Below are positions 36,701-47,104 of a stretch of 64,000 bases of DNA, in pieces (position 1 is the stretch's first letter; each line of letters begins with the position of its first letter). The position numbers and the translations under genes were made by a program. A model generated the notes under the pieces. The model was not told the DNA's origin. It was given only the letters and a program-made list of their open reading frames with translations, and made no database searches. Where the stretch lies: NCBI GenBank assembly GCA_018340375.1, contig JAFFJZ010000003.1, positions 16,120,001 to 16,184,000 on the forward strand, written 5' to 3'. The DNA comes from Gonatopus flavifemur (lineage: Eukaryota > Arthropoda > Insecta > Hymenoptera > Dryinidae).

Positions 36701-39282
36701 ATCGTAAAAGTTTTATTCTTATCCACAATAAACATCGATGTACGGTGAACAGTTCGTTCAATAAAATAAATTATTAAAAGTATTTTTTGATGAAAGTTAT
36801 CTTGTGGTCTTGTAACAGGATGTCGTTGAAGACCAAGGTGCAATAAATCAGCAAAAACAAACAACAACTGGTCGATGAAAAGGAATGATTGAACATTTAA
36901 TTGACACGATTTGCTAGATTTTCCAAAATGATAGGATACCAAGATGAAAGAAAAATAAGAAGGGGGTGAGGGTTAGGATTGAGGGATACAATTCAAAGAC
37001 TTCGAGAAGACATTAGGATGAGAAAGAAATGGAGGAAGAAAGGAGCAATTATTTTCGCTCGGTTACACTCAGTGTAATCTCTGTTAAACTGTTTGTCGAA
37101 TCATATTGAATTACCTTTGCCGTACTCCTGTGCACCAATCCATCGGTGGGATTAGATTAATCCGTTTGATTTTATCAGCAGACTCGCAACTCAATGTCCA
37201 CACAATATAGGATTTTGATCATTTCATACGTTCTGAGTGTATATGCAGGTACAATTCCACAGATGGTCTGAAATTGAATTAATTATTTTTAGATTATCAG
37301 ATTTTTTCCATGAAGAATAATGTTTGTGAAGCAAAGAAAGACGTTATTCACAATTTTGATCATTTACTCTCCGGATTGTAAAAAAAGTGCTGGTTTGAAA
37401 TCATAATTTAACATTCACACACAGAATTCCTCATAAATTTCTACGTTCATTTCTCCTCACAACTATGGACAAAGCATTTTTTGTGACTCGTTTCTCTACC
37501 TGTACCTTCTTTCATTCATCTCTTTCAACTGACGGCAATCACAATCACGGATGACAACTGTGGGTGAACAAACCAGTCTTTCGCCTCTATTCTCAACTGA
37601 TTTTTCCTAATTCTCAAGAAGAGCCACACACATGCGAGATCTATGAACGGGGAAAGAAGATCCCAAAGATCTGTGACGAATAATTTTTACGCTGATTTCG
37701 ATACGAATAAAACCAAGAGCCGGCTGCAGTTTCTGTAAATCCAGCAGATGTCACCTTCAGTCGGATGTAACTGATGAAACACGGGTCACATTTTATTGTA
37801 CGCATGTTTGCCGAACGGATCAACGTTCATCAATGTATAAGCATGAGGCATATAAATCGTTCCCTTGATTCTTTTCGTGTTCGTTGTTGGGATGGAATAG
37901 GAACAATGATGATTACGTATATTCATCGAATCTTTTCTTTCTTCTGATAATGATTCCTAGAATTAATGTACATCATTGTATATATTTTCTTTTTATAATC
38001 CCATGAATACATGGATAGTTCTTTCCATAGAATGTGTATCCCTAGAACTCGAATCCTGGAAAAAAAGTCGAATATTTTATATTTCGGCGGAAGAGTTAAA
38101 CAACTAAAAGCATGCGCTTGTGTCTTTTTATTTTTCCAAGAGACATCGGAGGAAGTTGGGAGGAAGGAGGGCTTGTGGTAAAATACTTTGCAGTGTAACT
38201 ATAAATTTTATCCATGAAAAAGATCCTTCATGCACACTCAAGGCAAAACAAAAACGATCATCTAAAAGCATGAGTTTCACTTTTTTCCATTCTCGCAAAA
38301 CCAACGGAAGGATGGATTTTCACAGCAGAACTTTTCGTATGACATTGTTGGGGTCAGAGTTTGAATTTTAAACGTGAATCAAAATATCTCATTTTCTATT
38401 TAAATCGTGGAAGAGATGGAAATTTAATTCCATTTAGTTATCATTCATACGAATCATTGAGATCGCTGAAATGCTGGGCTGGATAAATATTCGTATCAGC
38501 CTATCATCGTATTTTGTTTGGTTTTAAATGGATTAAATTTAGACAAAATATATGTGTTTAGTTCAGGGAAATTATACAAGCTTTGTGGATGTGATGATAA
38601 AACACACATTCTCATAGGGAACGTATTTTCTACGGATATCAAATTTTGTATTCTTTCGGGATATGATATTTCACGTTTACGTTCAGGTAAGGTTTATTTC
38701 AATGTGATGACGTTTATCCAAAATTGCACTAAGCATTAGAATTTCTTATTCAAATGTTCCAATTATAGTTGAATGGACGATGAGATGATTCAATAAATTT
38801 GACGAAATAAAGACGAAATCAAGGATGAAACAGATTTGATTTCGAAGAAGCTTCAAACTTCGAAAGTATCCGGTGAAATAGATGGAAAAGAAAATGAGAT
38901 TACCCGAAGACAAAAATATCTTTTTATGTTCGCACACCATTTGAATGACCTGCATCGTTTGGTACGAAGAAATTTCAAAACTTTATGATAAGATGCTTTT
39001 TCGACACCTCAATAGTATGTTCTTTCACGATTCCAATCTCACTGGTAATCGATCGGACATGAATCGATTTTCTTCTCCCATTGAATTAATCCTCCCTCCA
39101 CGTGGTCCACACTCGAGTCTAGACGACAGAAATAAACAAGAAAAGATATGGAAAATGGGGGGAAAAGGAGAAGGTTTATCATCACCCCAACACAAAATGT
39201 CTCAGAAGGGAATTAAAGGAAAAAAGTCATATTAACAAGAATTGTTATGAATGCGAATGAAGTCGATACGAGTGGTATTTTT
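33726..39282. other. Long stretch, mostly featureless, repeat-like patch at 34.0-34.4 kb
   Basis: No gene recognised. At about 34125-34440, phrases such as GGATTTGGTAATCTAAAATTT, ATCCGCCATTG and TTTTAGATCCGCCACTG recur in both orientations, and frames are open in several phases on both strands at once, so this patch is probably a decayed repeat. A 127-codon plus frame at 35633-36016 has no domain. An (AT)7 run lies at 35145-35158. TTACACTCAGTGTAA at 37063-37077 is a palindrome made of the same CACT/AGTG motif seen at MITE ends. Confidence 0.45.
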
Positions 39283-39500
39283 TACCCATGTAGAAATTTG
39301 ACCCAGCCCTGGCAAAACTTCAGGAGCAAGCCTTATGAAATTGTTTCGAGACAAGTCTCGGCAGATCCTATACCAAGTTTGGGCCATGATTTGACCAATC
39401 GTCTACAAATTTTGCCAAAAGAAATCTCATCTTTCAATCTCGAACGCGACATTAAAATCCAAATAATAAATTCTCCAACACCCTGTACGAAGTTTCATGA
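39283..39500. repeat. Possible member of the TACCCA...AGAAATTT repeat class
   Basis: The segment opens TACCCATGTAGAAATTTG, resembling the TACCCAACCAGAAATTT end at 59675, and goes on with paired words (CAGCCCTGGC, GAGACAAGTCTCGG). No matching inverted end was found to the right, so it is a weak assignment. Confidence 0.25.
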
Positions 39501-40483
39501 ATTCCCAAAGTAGTGCATGGAATAATTTCATGTGCGTTCATATCAAAGTTTATACACACTTAATTATTTCCTGGTATATTGATTAAAAGAAACTTTCGTT
39601 AGATCTCATCAAAATTCGTGCAGAAATTTTTGGTAACGTGTAATCCATTTTTATTAAAGAAGTTTCTTCATATTCTCGAAACATAATTTAAAGTTGAATA
39701 TAAATTCACATCACTAGGGCTGAACACAAATCACGTAAATACTCCGTGGAAGGAGAAGGATTTTGGATTTTTCTTTGAAAACTGTTCTTTAATTTATGTA
39801 GAGTATTTTCAAGTCACGTTGCTGAAAGATCAACGGTTCTTTTGTGTGGAAATTAATCGGCTCGTAATTGGGATTATTCTTTTCTGTACATGTATTTTCT
39901 CCCACTCAATACAAGCACATTCCAACGATGTGTATTGATCCTTTTTTATACCGGTGTACATACAAACTATACACACTCAGATAAATATGCAGGACAACAC
40001 TGAATTACGTATTAATGCTTGAAACCTTTTTCTCACCCTTATTTATGGCTGTGGTACTAGGAAATGTAATTAAAAACGTAAGCGTTAGGGGAAAATAAAA
40101 AAGTCGGAGAATATAGAGGTGAAAAAAGAGGGAAAAGCATGTTCATATTTCAAGATTGGAATTATTCATCTTCCAATAAGTGGCATTCTATACGGAGATT
40201 GTTTTATCAGTATTTCTTCAAATTTCTTACCTCTCTTATTCTTTGGAAAATATCATAACTATTGAGGATTCCCAATTGAAATTAACTTTCTCGATACAAG
40301 TACTCGAGTCTCCCTTTCATTGTACTGGGAAAATCCTGCACATCTATAGAAATATTTTTACGAGCTTCCCTGTATGAAAAATCTATTGAAATCCATTTGC
40401 AGTGGTGAATGACTATCGAATTCCCATTGAATCTCATTAATTCTACCGTTTACAAAGGGTTTCATCGTATGTGAACAAGTGTG
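39501..40483. other. Non-coding stretch, no gene seen
   Basis: AT-rich with short frames only. No repeat or RNA recognised. Confidence 0.5.
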
Positions 40484-40763
40484 TACACTGAGAACCCAAT
40501 TTTTTAGATTGAAAGAAATTTTTCTCTGCCCTCATTCTAATGAATATGTTTTTCAATGGAAAAAAAAATTTGTCATCAGATTGGAACAAAATATTTTCAA
40601 ATTGAAACAGAAATATATTCCTTCTTGAATTCGAAGAATATAATTTCAATTCGAAGAAAAATTTTCCCATTGGAATGAACTATTTTTTCTATTGAAAGCA
40701 AAATTCATCAGAAAGAGGGCGAAGAAAATTTCTCTAAATCTAAGAAATCGGGTCTCCAGTGTA
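40484..40763. mobile_element. Hairpin MITE with CACTGAGAACCC ends, TA flanks
   Basis: The element starts TA-CACTGAGAACCCAATTT and, read from the right, TA-CACTGGAGACCCGATTT. The arms can be aligned for about 90 bases (shared phrases TTAGATT, AGAAATTTT, GCCCTC, TTCT-ATGAAT, TTTCAAT-GAAAAA). The centre contains TTCAAATTGAAA and GAATTCGAAGAA words. TA on both sides fits a Tc1/mariner-type target duplication. No coding capacity: the 75-codon minus frame over it is an artefact of AT-rich inverted sequence. Confidence 0.85.
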
Positions 40764-41779
40764 TCCTTATTCGTCGTTTCAAAGTGTGCATTGAATTCTA
40801 ACAATCAATCAGATTCAATAGACTTTTGCTTGCCAGATGCGATAGAATTCCCCAGCACCTGTGCAGTAATTCTTCAGGAGATTTTTCGATCCACTCCTTT
40901 CTTTCTTTGCTGTCCAAAACCGATTGTCTTCTAAAATGATTCACAATGGAAAATGTCCCATCGACTCGGTTATGAAATATTCCAAGATTGATACAACTCA
41001 CTTCTTCGACTCATGAAAATTTTGTCAGTCGGGAGATGAAGGAATGTGGAAAGTGGATAACATTTTATCCTTCTATTTACACTTCTTCGGATTTCAAGTA
41101 AGGAAAGAACTCGTAGTATACTCGGTCTTTCGTTCACCCGCTGTCGTTGACTAGATAATACCAAAGATGCTGAGGAGTTTCACCGTGCCCTGGGAATACA
41201 TCGCCCAACTGTTCGTTTAACCAACGAAGCGACTATTTATTTTTTCAGAGTACCAGGGACAATCTCTAGCGAGTCAAGTTAATCAAGAAAAATAAGCAGA
41301 GTACTTTACGAGGGACGAGATGGTACGGTTTGTTGCTTTTTCTCCTTCGTTTTGGTCTTCCGCTCCTTCTTATTTCGTTTACATTAACAGTATAGTATTG
41401 AGTTTCACAAACTGAGGCGCGAAACGTGATATAAGACAGAAAATTCAACAATATTCTTATACGACCTCGTATAATAAATTATCACAATCATAATTGGATA
41501 TTCTGTGAACTTTCCCCTGCTTATCCCTCTTATATTGATATTTATGCTTTCTTAGAGAATATGTTGAATGAGTTAATTATGTTTATGACTTATTCTTGAT
41601 CTTGGCAAATAAGTAGCGAACGGTACAACAATTTCATCCGTGGGAACGTAAGATTTATGAAGGTGCCGCATCGTTTTTTGAATATTTGCTCAATTGATCT
41701 CACACGTTGAATCTGGAATTTTTATCCAAAAACTCAATTCCGCTGAATTTCTTCATGAATATATCTAGATTGGTTGAAA
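40764..41779. other. Non-coding stretch, no gene seen
   Basis: Only short frames in conflicting phases. No repeat or RNA gene recognised. Confidence 0.5.
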
Positions 41780-42090
41780 AAGACCTTGCCAGGACCATGT
41801 CTGGACGTGTGGAATAAAACGCAGTACTCTTCTAGTAGAGTATCAGAATATTATTGCAATATTTCCTGGTAAAAATATCCAAGGCATCGACAAGTTTTGT
41901 AAATGTTTCAAAACCGTCTAGGCCCTCCCGAGAACCTCACCAGGGGCTAGCGAGAGTGGAATCGCTAGCGAGGAGCTTCAAAGAGCCTGGCGAGAGCCAA
42001 TGTAACCTCAGATAACATTGGAAGTCTCCTGGACGTTTTCAAAACATAACCTAAGTTCTGCGCGTCTTAGTCTCGCGCGAGTAGTTTTGA
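41780..42090. repeat. Degraded repeat with CTAGCGAG / CCTTGC words
   Basis: Words such as CTTGCCAGGACC, GGCCCTCCCGAG, CAGGGGCTAGCGAG, ATCGCTAGCGAGG and CCTGGCGAGAGCC recur in both orientations. A related vocabulary (CCAGACCTTGCAAG, CCTCGCGAGGG, GGCCTAGCAAGG, CTAGCAAGG) is seen at about 46360-46480 inside the MITE at 45986-46767, so pieces of one family seem to be present twice. Boundaries unclear. Confidence 0.45.
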
Positions 42091-42104
42091 TATGTTCAGA
42101 GAAC

Positions 42105-42690
42105 CTTCATTTTCAGTGCACCCAAATACGTTCCCGGTACGTTCTTTTCATCTGATACAGAACGTTCTTATTATGTTTCCCAAACGTACATTCATGGAAA
42201 TTAACCTTCGCAAATATATGTGTAGCATCGCAGAACGTCATCGACACCTTCATCGAATACGTTCCCAAAACGTCACTTGGTGAACATGAATAGAACATTA
42301 CGGAACATTTTCATCTCCCTGCACTGAAAATAAAAGTTCTGGAATGGCTGATGTTTGGACATCAATCGTCGATGTCTGTGAAAACATGAACTTGGTAAGC
42401 ATGGAAACATCACTGTCTCGTTTCATTCACATCAATATTGCCAATGTGCAACTCATCAACAGTGATGTGAATGAAACGAGGCAGCGATGTTTCCATGGTT
42501 ACCAAGTTCATGTTTTCACAGACATCGACGATTGATGTCCACACATCAGCCATTCCAGAATTTTATTTTCAGTGTGGGACATACATGTGACGTTCTTATA
42601 ACGCCTTGAGATCTTATTTGAACGTTCTCTGTGTGAGCAAGTACGTTTTGTGAATGTTTAGAAAACCTCCCAATGCTATCCGGGACGCTC
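42105..42690. repeat. ACGTTC word repeat hosting a nested hairpin MITE
   Basis: On both sides of the hairpin at 42322-42574 the word AACGTTC and close variants recur: ATACGTTCCCGGTACGTTC, AGAACGTTC, CCAAAACGTCAC, GAACATTACGGAACATT on the left, and GTGACGTTC, GAACGTTCTC, AGTACGTTTTG on the right. AACGTT is self-complementary, so this is another word-array element, older than the hairpin inserted in it. Exact ends were not resolved. Confidence 0.5.
42322..42574. mobile_element. Near-perfect long hairpin MITE, CACTGAAAAT ends
   Basis: Arms of 113 and 112 bases (42322-42434 and 42463-42574) are inverted copies with about five differences, separated by a loop of only 28 bases. The ends are CACTGAAAATAAAA. 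The dinucleotide TG lies on both sides. With this arm identity it is the best candidate in the window for a recent insertion, and a transcript across it would form a long double-stranded RNA. No coding capacity. It lies inside an older ACGTTC-word element. Confidence 0.95.
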
Positions 42691-43958
42691 ACTCGGACAG
42701 CTACTCGCTAGATTTTGTACAGTCTCTCAACAGTTTCCAAAACCACCAGTCATTCTTTTTCACCAAAGCTGTCACTTATCATTGACTTTTTCGCAAAACG
42801 TATCCATTACAATGATTCCAAGCTCTGTATAATTCATCCAATTACATACTCATGATCAATCTCACTGTTTCTCGTTCAAACATTCTCCATCTCCCGATAT
42901 CCTCTCGAGGAATAAAAGAAGAATAAAACATAAACATACCTCAAATGATGGATGATTTGACGTTGAACGAGATTCCATAACCTACAATGTTTCCCCAACT
43001 ATATCAGATTGGTCGTTTTATGAAGGATCTCGGATCAAGACACATTCATTTCATTGGATTCATCTGAAGTGTATATACCTATACACGCAAAGATCCAAGC
43101 ACAGACTCGAACGTCGAATCGTTTGGGTGTCTGACTGAGAGAGGATTCCGAATTCATCGTATCCGTATTCCATTCTACAGACATAATCCTTGAAAGGTTC
43201 CGGCTAAAATGTAATAACATACGACCGGATCATACAATTCGATAGCACAATTGTCACGCGGATCCCACACGGTAGGACTTTCGCTTAGACGATCGTCTTC
43301 TTGGTCGTACCGATTTTACGAGCGCAGAAAAATGTTTGAGGTGAAAACGAATAAGGAAGAAAATATTCCAAAGTCATACATGTATACGTATACGACTGTC
43401 GTTAAGATCGCTTATGTGTATTCCGCAAATCCAACTATTGTCCCCGTTTAAACGATTTCGTTGAAGTATGTATATGTTCCCCCATCTCTCTTTGAACAGC
43501 GACACAATGCTGAAATCGCTGGGACCTGTTTACATAACCCGGCATCTGTCACAACTGTTTATGCCGTCGTACCTAGAGTTTTTTTTTTCCTAAGACCGTC
43601 CTAAGCTCCCTCTTATTTTTTCCTGTAGTAGCCACAAACATTGTATAATGTCTTCTCCCTTCGATTTTGCTTGAGTGCTTTGAATCGGACCTTGAGTCTC
43701 CTTCATGTCACTCTCATCACTGTATTCTTCGTGTTCTCTTTATTCAATCCCATTGATCGAATGAGCATTGTTGGGTTGAAAAACAAGTTATTGTGTTATT
43801 CCAACTCGTAATAGATTGATGAGATTATCTCTATTAAAGCATCGTTCGTTAATTGAGTGAGGATTAAGTGATATCTGATTGTCAATGGAATACGTGGAAG
43901 ATGATAAATGGATAAATGATTCGATGGGATCTGTATTCAGTTTTTCATGAAGAATCGA
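42691..43958. other. Non-coding stretch, no gene seen
   Basis: Short frames only, no repeat or RNA gene. Slightly CpG-richer around 43130-43330. Confidence 0.5.
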
Positions 43959-44291
43959 CACGGAGGGAGAAAAATCTATACACGGAATAGCAAATCTTTT
44001 TGCTAACCTAGCTAAAAATTCGCTGTCATAGGTAACTGGATTGTTGAGACAGCAACATGATCATCTAAAGTAGCCAATTTTTTGCTGGGTTAGCAAAGTA
44101 TTTTTACTTCCACGGCTAAAAACTGCACAAAAAATTTCCTATCATAGCAATTTTGTTACACCGAGAAAAGTTTTCAGTTGCCACAATCGAAAATTCACTC
44201 CATTTTTTTAGTGAAACACTAAACTAAAAATATATTTTTATTCAGACTTTGGAAAATAATTGAGCAAATTGAATGTTCAACTGTGTCCGTG
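43959..44291. mobile_element. Degraded MITE copy of the CACGGAGA / AGCAAA-word family
   Basis: The left end CACGGAGGGAGAAAAATC and the internal phrase AATAGCAAATCTTTTTGCTAACCTAGCTAAAAATTCGCTG match the order of words in the element at 4386-4759. A candidate right end CCGTG-TA lies at 44287-44293. The right half has lost most of the words and contains a possible extra end (TACACCGAGAAAAG at about 44159), so an insertion or deletion may have rearranged it. The left flank is GA rather than TA. Confidence 0.6.
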
Positions 44292-44552
44292 TAGTTACCA
44301 CAGCTATATAAATTTAATCGACCCTTCAAAGTTGTAGCAACAAAATTTGGTTTTTGAATTCACCATATTGGATTCTCACTTTTACTAAAGAAAAATAGTT
44401 GTCTATACTATATTTTTATATTTGAGAAATTCTCTGTGATTCATCGACCATTATCTTTTTTTATTCCATCGAATTTGTTCCGGGAGTGACTTCAGCTGAA
44501 GCATCAACCGTCATTTTTCCTTGCACGGCGTTACCGCTGTGGAAAAAGGGTA

Positions 44553-44638
44553 TTGAGAGTCAGGAATCGAACCCTCACGCGTGACGTACCATCGTGATAG
44601 GAAGTTTGCGCGTTATCCACTCAGCCATAGCAAGCCAT
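44553..44638 (-). pseudogene. tRNA-like segment, probable tRNA-derived SINE head
   Basis: On the minus strand it reads GGCTTGCTATGGCTGAGTGG (A box TGGCTGAGTGG, within 44629-44615) and ends with GAGGGTTCGATTCC, a consensus B box (44573-44563). The box spacing fits a tRNA with a long variable arm, such as tRNA-Ser or tRNA-Leu. The anticodon stem does not pair and the 3' side lacks the GCAAGCC needed to close the acceptor stem, so it is not a working tRNA. Either a decayed tRNA or the promoter head of a tRNA-derived SINE fits. Intact A and B boxes mean RNA polymerase III could still use it. Confidence 0.6.
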
Positions 44639-44739
44639 GGGACTGTTGGAATCATTCTTCATATTTGGTATACTTAGAAAAATGAATTAGGCAACGTCGT
44701 TTCCATATAGTTATTCTTCTTTTGTTTATGGCGCCTCTG

Positions 44740-45449
44740 GCATCAGTCGAAGTATATGATATTTTGTTACAACTCAAATGATAGTTGTTGTGACAAAAAT
44801 TTTTAGTTAGAACAACCAATACGAGACAAAAACAGTTTTTGTTCGATGTTGTATTTCATTAAGTCTTTCGCCATGACGACTGAACCGTTCTTTCAGTGTG
44901 ATTGAAGGTATATAATAACATAAACCATGACAATTGAGATTGGTTGATGGGACTTATGAGTTCTGCACTGTGAATAATAATTGTGGAATTTCTCTCCAAA
45001 AGTGGTAGCGGCAAAGTTCCTCTACAGATGGGGAATCATTCACCATAATTTAGTGGACTTTTCTTTCATTCATAGAGCATTCAATACCTAAAAAACAAAA
45101 TAATTCCCCGAAGAAAAGGGGACAAAATTCACCAACAGTTTGAAGAAAAAAAGCTCTCCATATTTTTGACAGTGTGGTTCTGAAAACCAAACAATTAGCT
45201 TTGAAAGTTTTTCATTCCATCAACTAAAATTTTTATTTTCCCTTACTGTGATATACTAGTTGATACAACTAATGGGTAATAGTTACATATCTTCAGTGCC
45301 ATCAATTAAAACGTATAAGTAAATATTCTATTGTTGTTGCAACTAATTATTTTATAGATATGTGACTTTATTCATAGCTCCTCGAACAAGAAAAATTGTT
45401 TGCACCAATTATTATAAGACAACTGAAAATTCTTCAGTTCTCTCAGTGT
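44740..45449. repeat. Degraded word-type element ending CTCTCAGTG-TA
   Basis: TTCTCTCAGTG-TA at about 45437-45449 is a good right end of the CACTGAGAGAA class. Inside are GTTGTTGCAACTAA, GATAGTTGTTGTGACAAAA and GTTGATACAACTAATG words, the same vocabulary as in the 45986-46767 element. No convincing left end was found: a CACTGTGAATAA at 44968 is one possibility. It is probably an old relative of the neighbouring MITE. Confidence 0.4.
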
Positions 45450-45584
45450 AGCTACAGTGTAGCTATTATCATTCTCCTCTTCGTTGTTGAGAACAATGAT
45501 TTTTTTATTTTGTTTTATTCAGAGGATATTTGGTTTTTATTGACAGAAACTAGATATTTTCTGTATGAAAAACATGGTACTTTC
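45450..45584. other. Non-coding spacer
   Basis: AT-rich spacer between two repeat units. Part of a 108-codon plus frame (45396-45722) crosses it but spans repeat DNA and has no domain. Confidence 0.4.
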
Positions 45585-47104
45585 ACAGTTGGAAATTTTG
45601 TGTTCGATTCAACACATTTCACACATATTTTTGTGTCGATATCACATAATGTGTTTGTGTTGGCTAGTCCCTCAAGCTTAATGCAAATAATACAACATAA
45701 AAGGATATTGATAAAGTTTTGATGGGAATTTCTGATCGTGTAAATTCAACACATAAGTACTGTCAAATGAAATATTTCATCACACTTTTTTCGTGTTGGA
45801 ACAATGCATACGAATGAATTGAAAGAAATAGTACTTCAATGAGAATTGAACATGGATCGTCGGGACCGAATGTTGAAGCTGTATCACTCAAGCAACTGTC
45901 GGTCCTTTGGTTAAGGTTACTTTCTTTGCGTATATCAACTGGCACTCAATCTTCAAATTTACATATCTATAAAACTCATTCCCATTACACTGAGAGAAAT
46001 CGCTTAGTTGTGTGAGCAAAAATACTTTAATTAATAATCTTTTAGTTGATTTGAATAATTCATTTTAAATAAAAAAATTCAGTTAATAGTAGCATAAGTA
46101 ATTTATTTGTGACAACTAACAATTCAAGTTCCTCAGCAAGATACGGAATTTTGGATTTTATTGTTGGAGGAACAGATTACTCCATAGCAAAATTTTTCAG
46201 TTTCATTGGTTCAAAAGTTTTTGGAACGTTTTGTCTGAAGAATATTCGTACAAAATCTTTTTTTATGCAGTGAAATTGTGCTAAAATATGGAGCAAGTGG
46301 AAATGCAAAGAATTTTTCAGGATCTCTCCTGACTAAATATCTTCAGCAAAAATCATTATTCTCCAGACCTTGCAAGACCTTACGATGCCCTCGCGAGGGA
46401 CTTTCAAGGCCTAGCAAGGACTTGTAATAACCTAGAAAATCACTGGAGCCATTTCTAGCAAGGTTGTTTAGTGATTCCTGGTATTTATTTGATTTTCAAT
46501 AACCAACAATATTCCAGTAGAATCATATTTCATCGACTGAATAATTTAGTTGGAATAACATTTTGATTTTCTTGGAATATTTGGTTAGCACAACGTCAAA
46601 ATATTTATTTGCGAGAAGTGAAAGTTTTACTCAATCCAACTGAATTCAATTAACTAAACAAAATGCGTTGGTTTGAATGAAAGTCTAGCTGTCTGATATA
46701 TGAATAAATTATTTTGCTCCTGTGGCTAGCATTTAGTTACAGCAACTATGTGATTTTTCACAGTGTAGAATGAAAGCCAAAATCAAAATTGATGAATAGT
46801 TCTTCCAAAGACTACCAAAGTTACACGCACATGGAACTTTCATAAAAAAATAACTCCCACCACTGGCGATCTTCCCTCGGTAGTTGAGAACAACACAATT
46901 TTTATGTTCAATCTGGAGTTGAATAAAATTTGTGTCATTTTGACACTTTTTTCCAATTGTTTGAATGATTTCCCATTATAAATCAGTTGAGACTTGATTA
47001 CACAAGGACTGTCTGTAGAAGTTACACGTGTTTACATTGAATATTTAACAAAAAATTCATGACACACGGGTTTTTTAATATATTTACACAAAATTTCCAA
47101 CTGT
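45585..47104. repeat. Inverted-repeat element (ACACAAAATTT words) split by a nested MITE
   Basis: ACAGTTGGAAATTTTGTGT at 45585-45603 is exactly complementary to 47086-47104. Inside each side the words TTTGTGT, CACATAATGTGTTTGTG, CAACACAATTTT and ATTTGTGTCATTTTGACAC recur. Between them lies a complete MITE (45986-46767) with its own TA flanks. The outer pair therefore belongs to an older element into which the MITE jumped. The true outer ends may lie slightly beyond the matched 19-mers. Confidence 0.55.
45986..46767. mobile_element. Large MITE with CACTGAGAGAAATC ends, TA flanks
   Basis: The left end TA-CACTGAGAGAAATCGC is followed by TTAGTTG, and the right end read inward is TA-CACTGTGAAAAATCAC then ATAGTTG. 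After a small length difference both continue GAGCAAAATA. TA lies on both outer sides. The interior contains GTTGTG / CAACTAA words and, at about 46360-46480, a patch of CCTTGC / CTAGCAAGG words shared with 41780-42090, perhaps a further nested fragment. At about 780 bases it is the largest of the CACTG group here, and it has no coding capacity. Confidence 0.75.
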
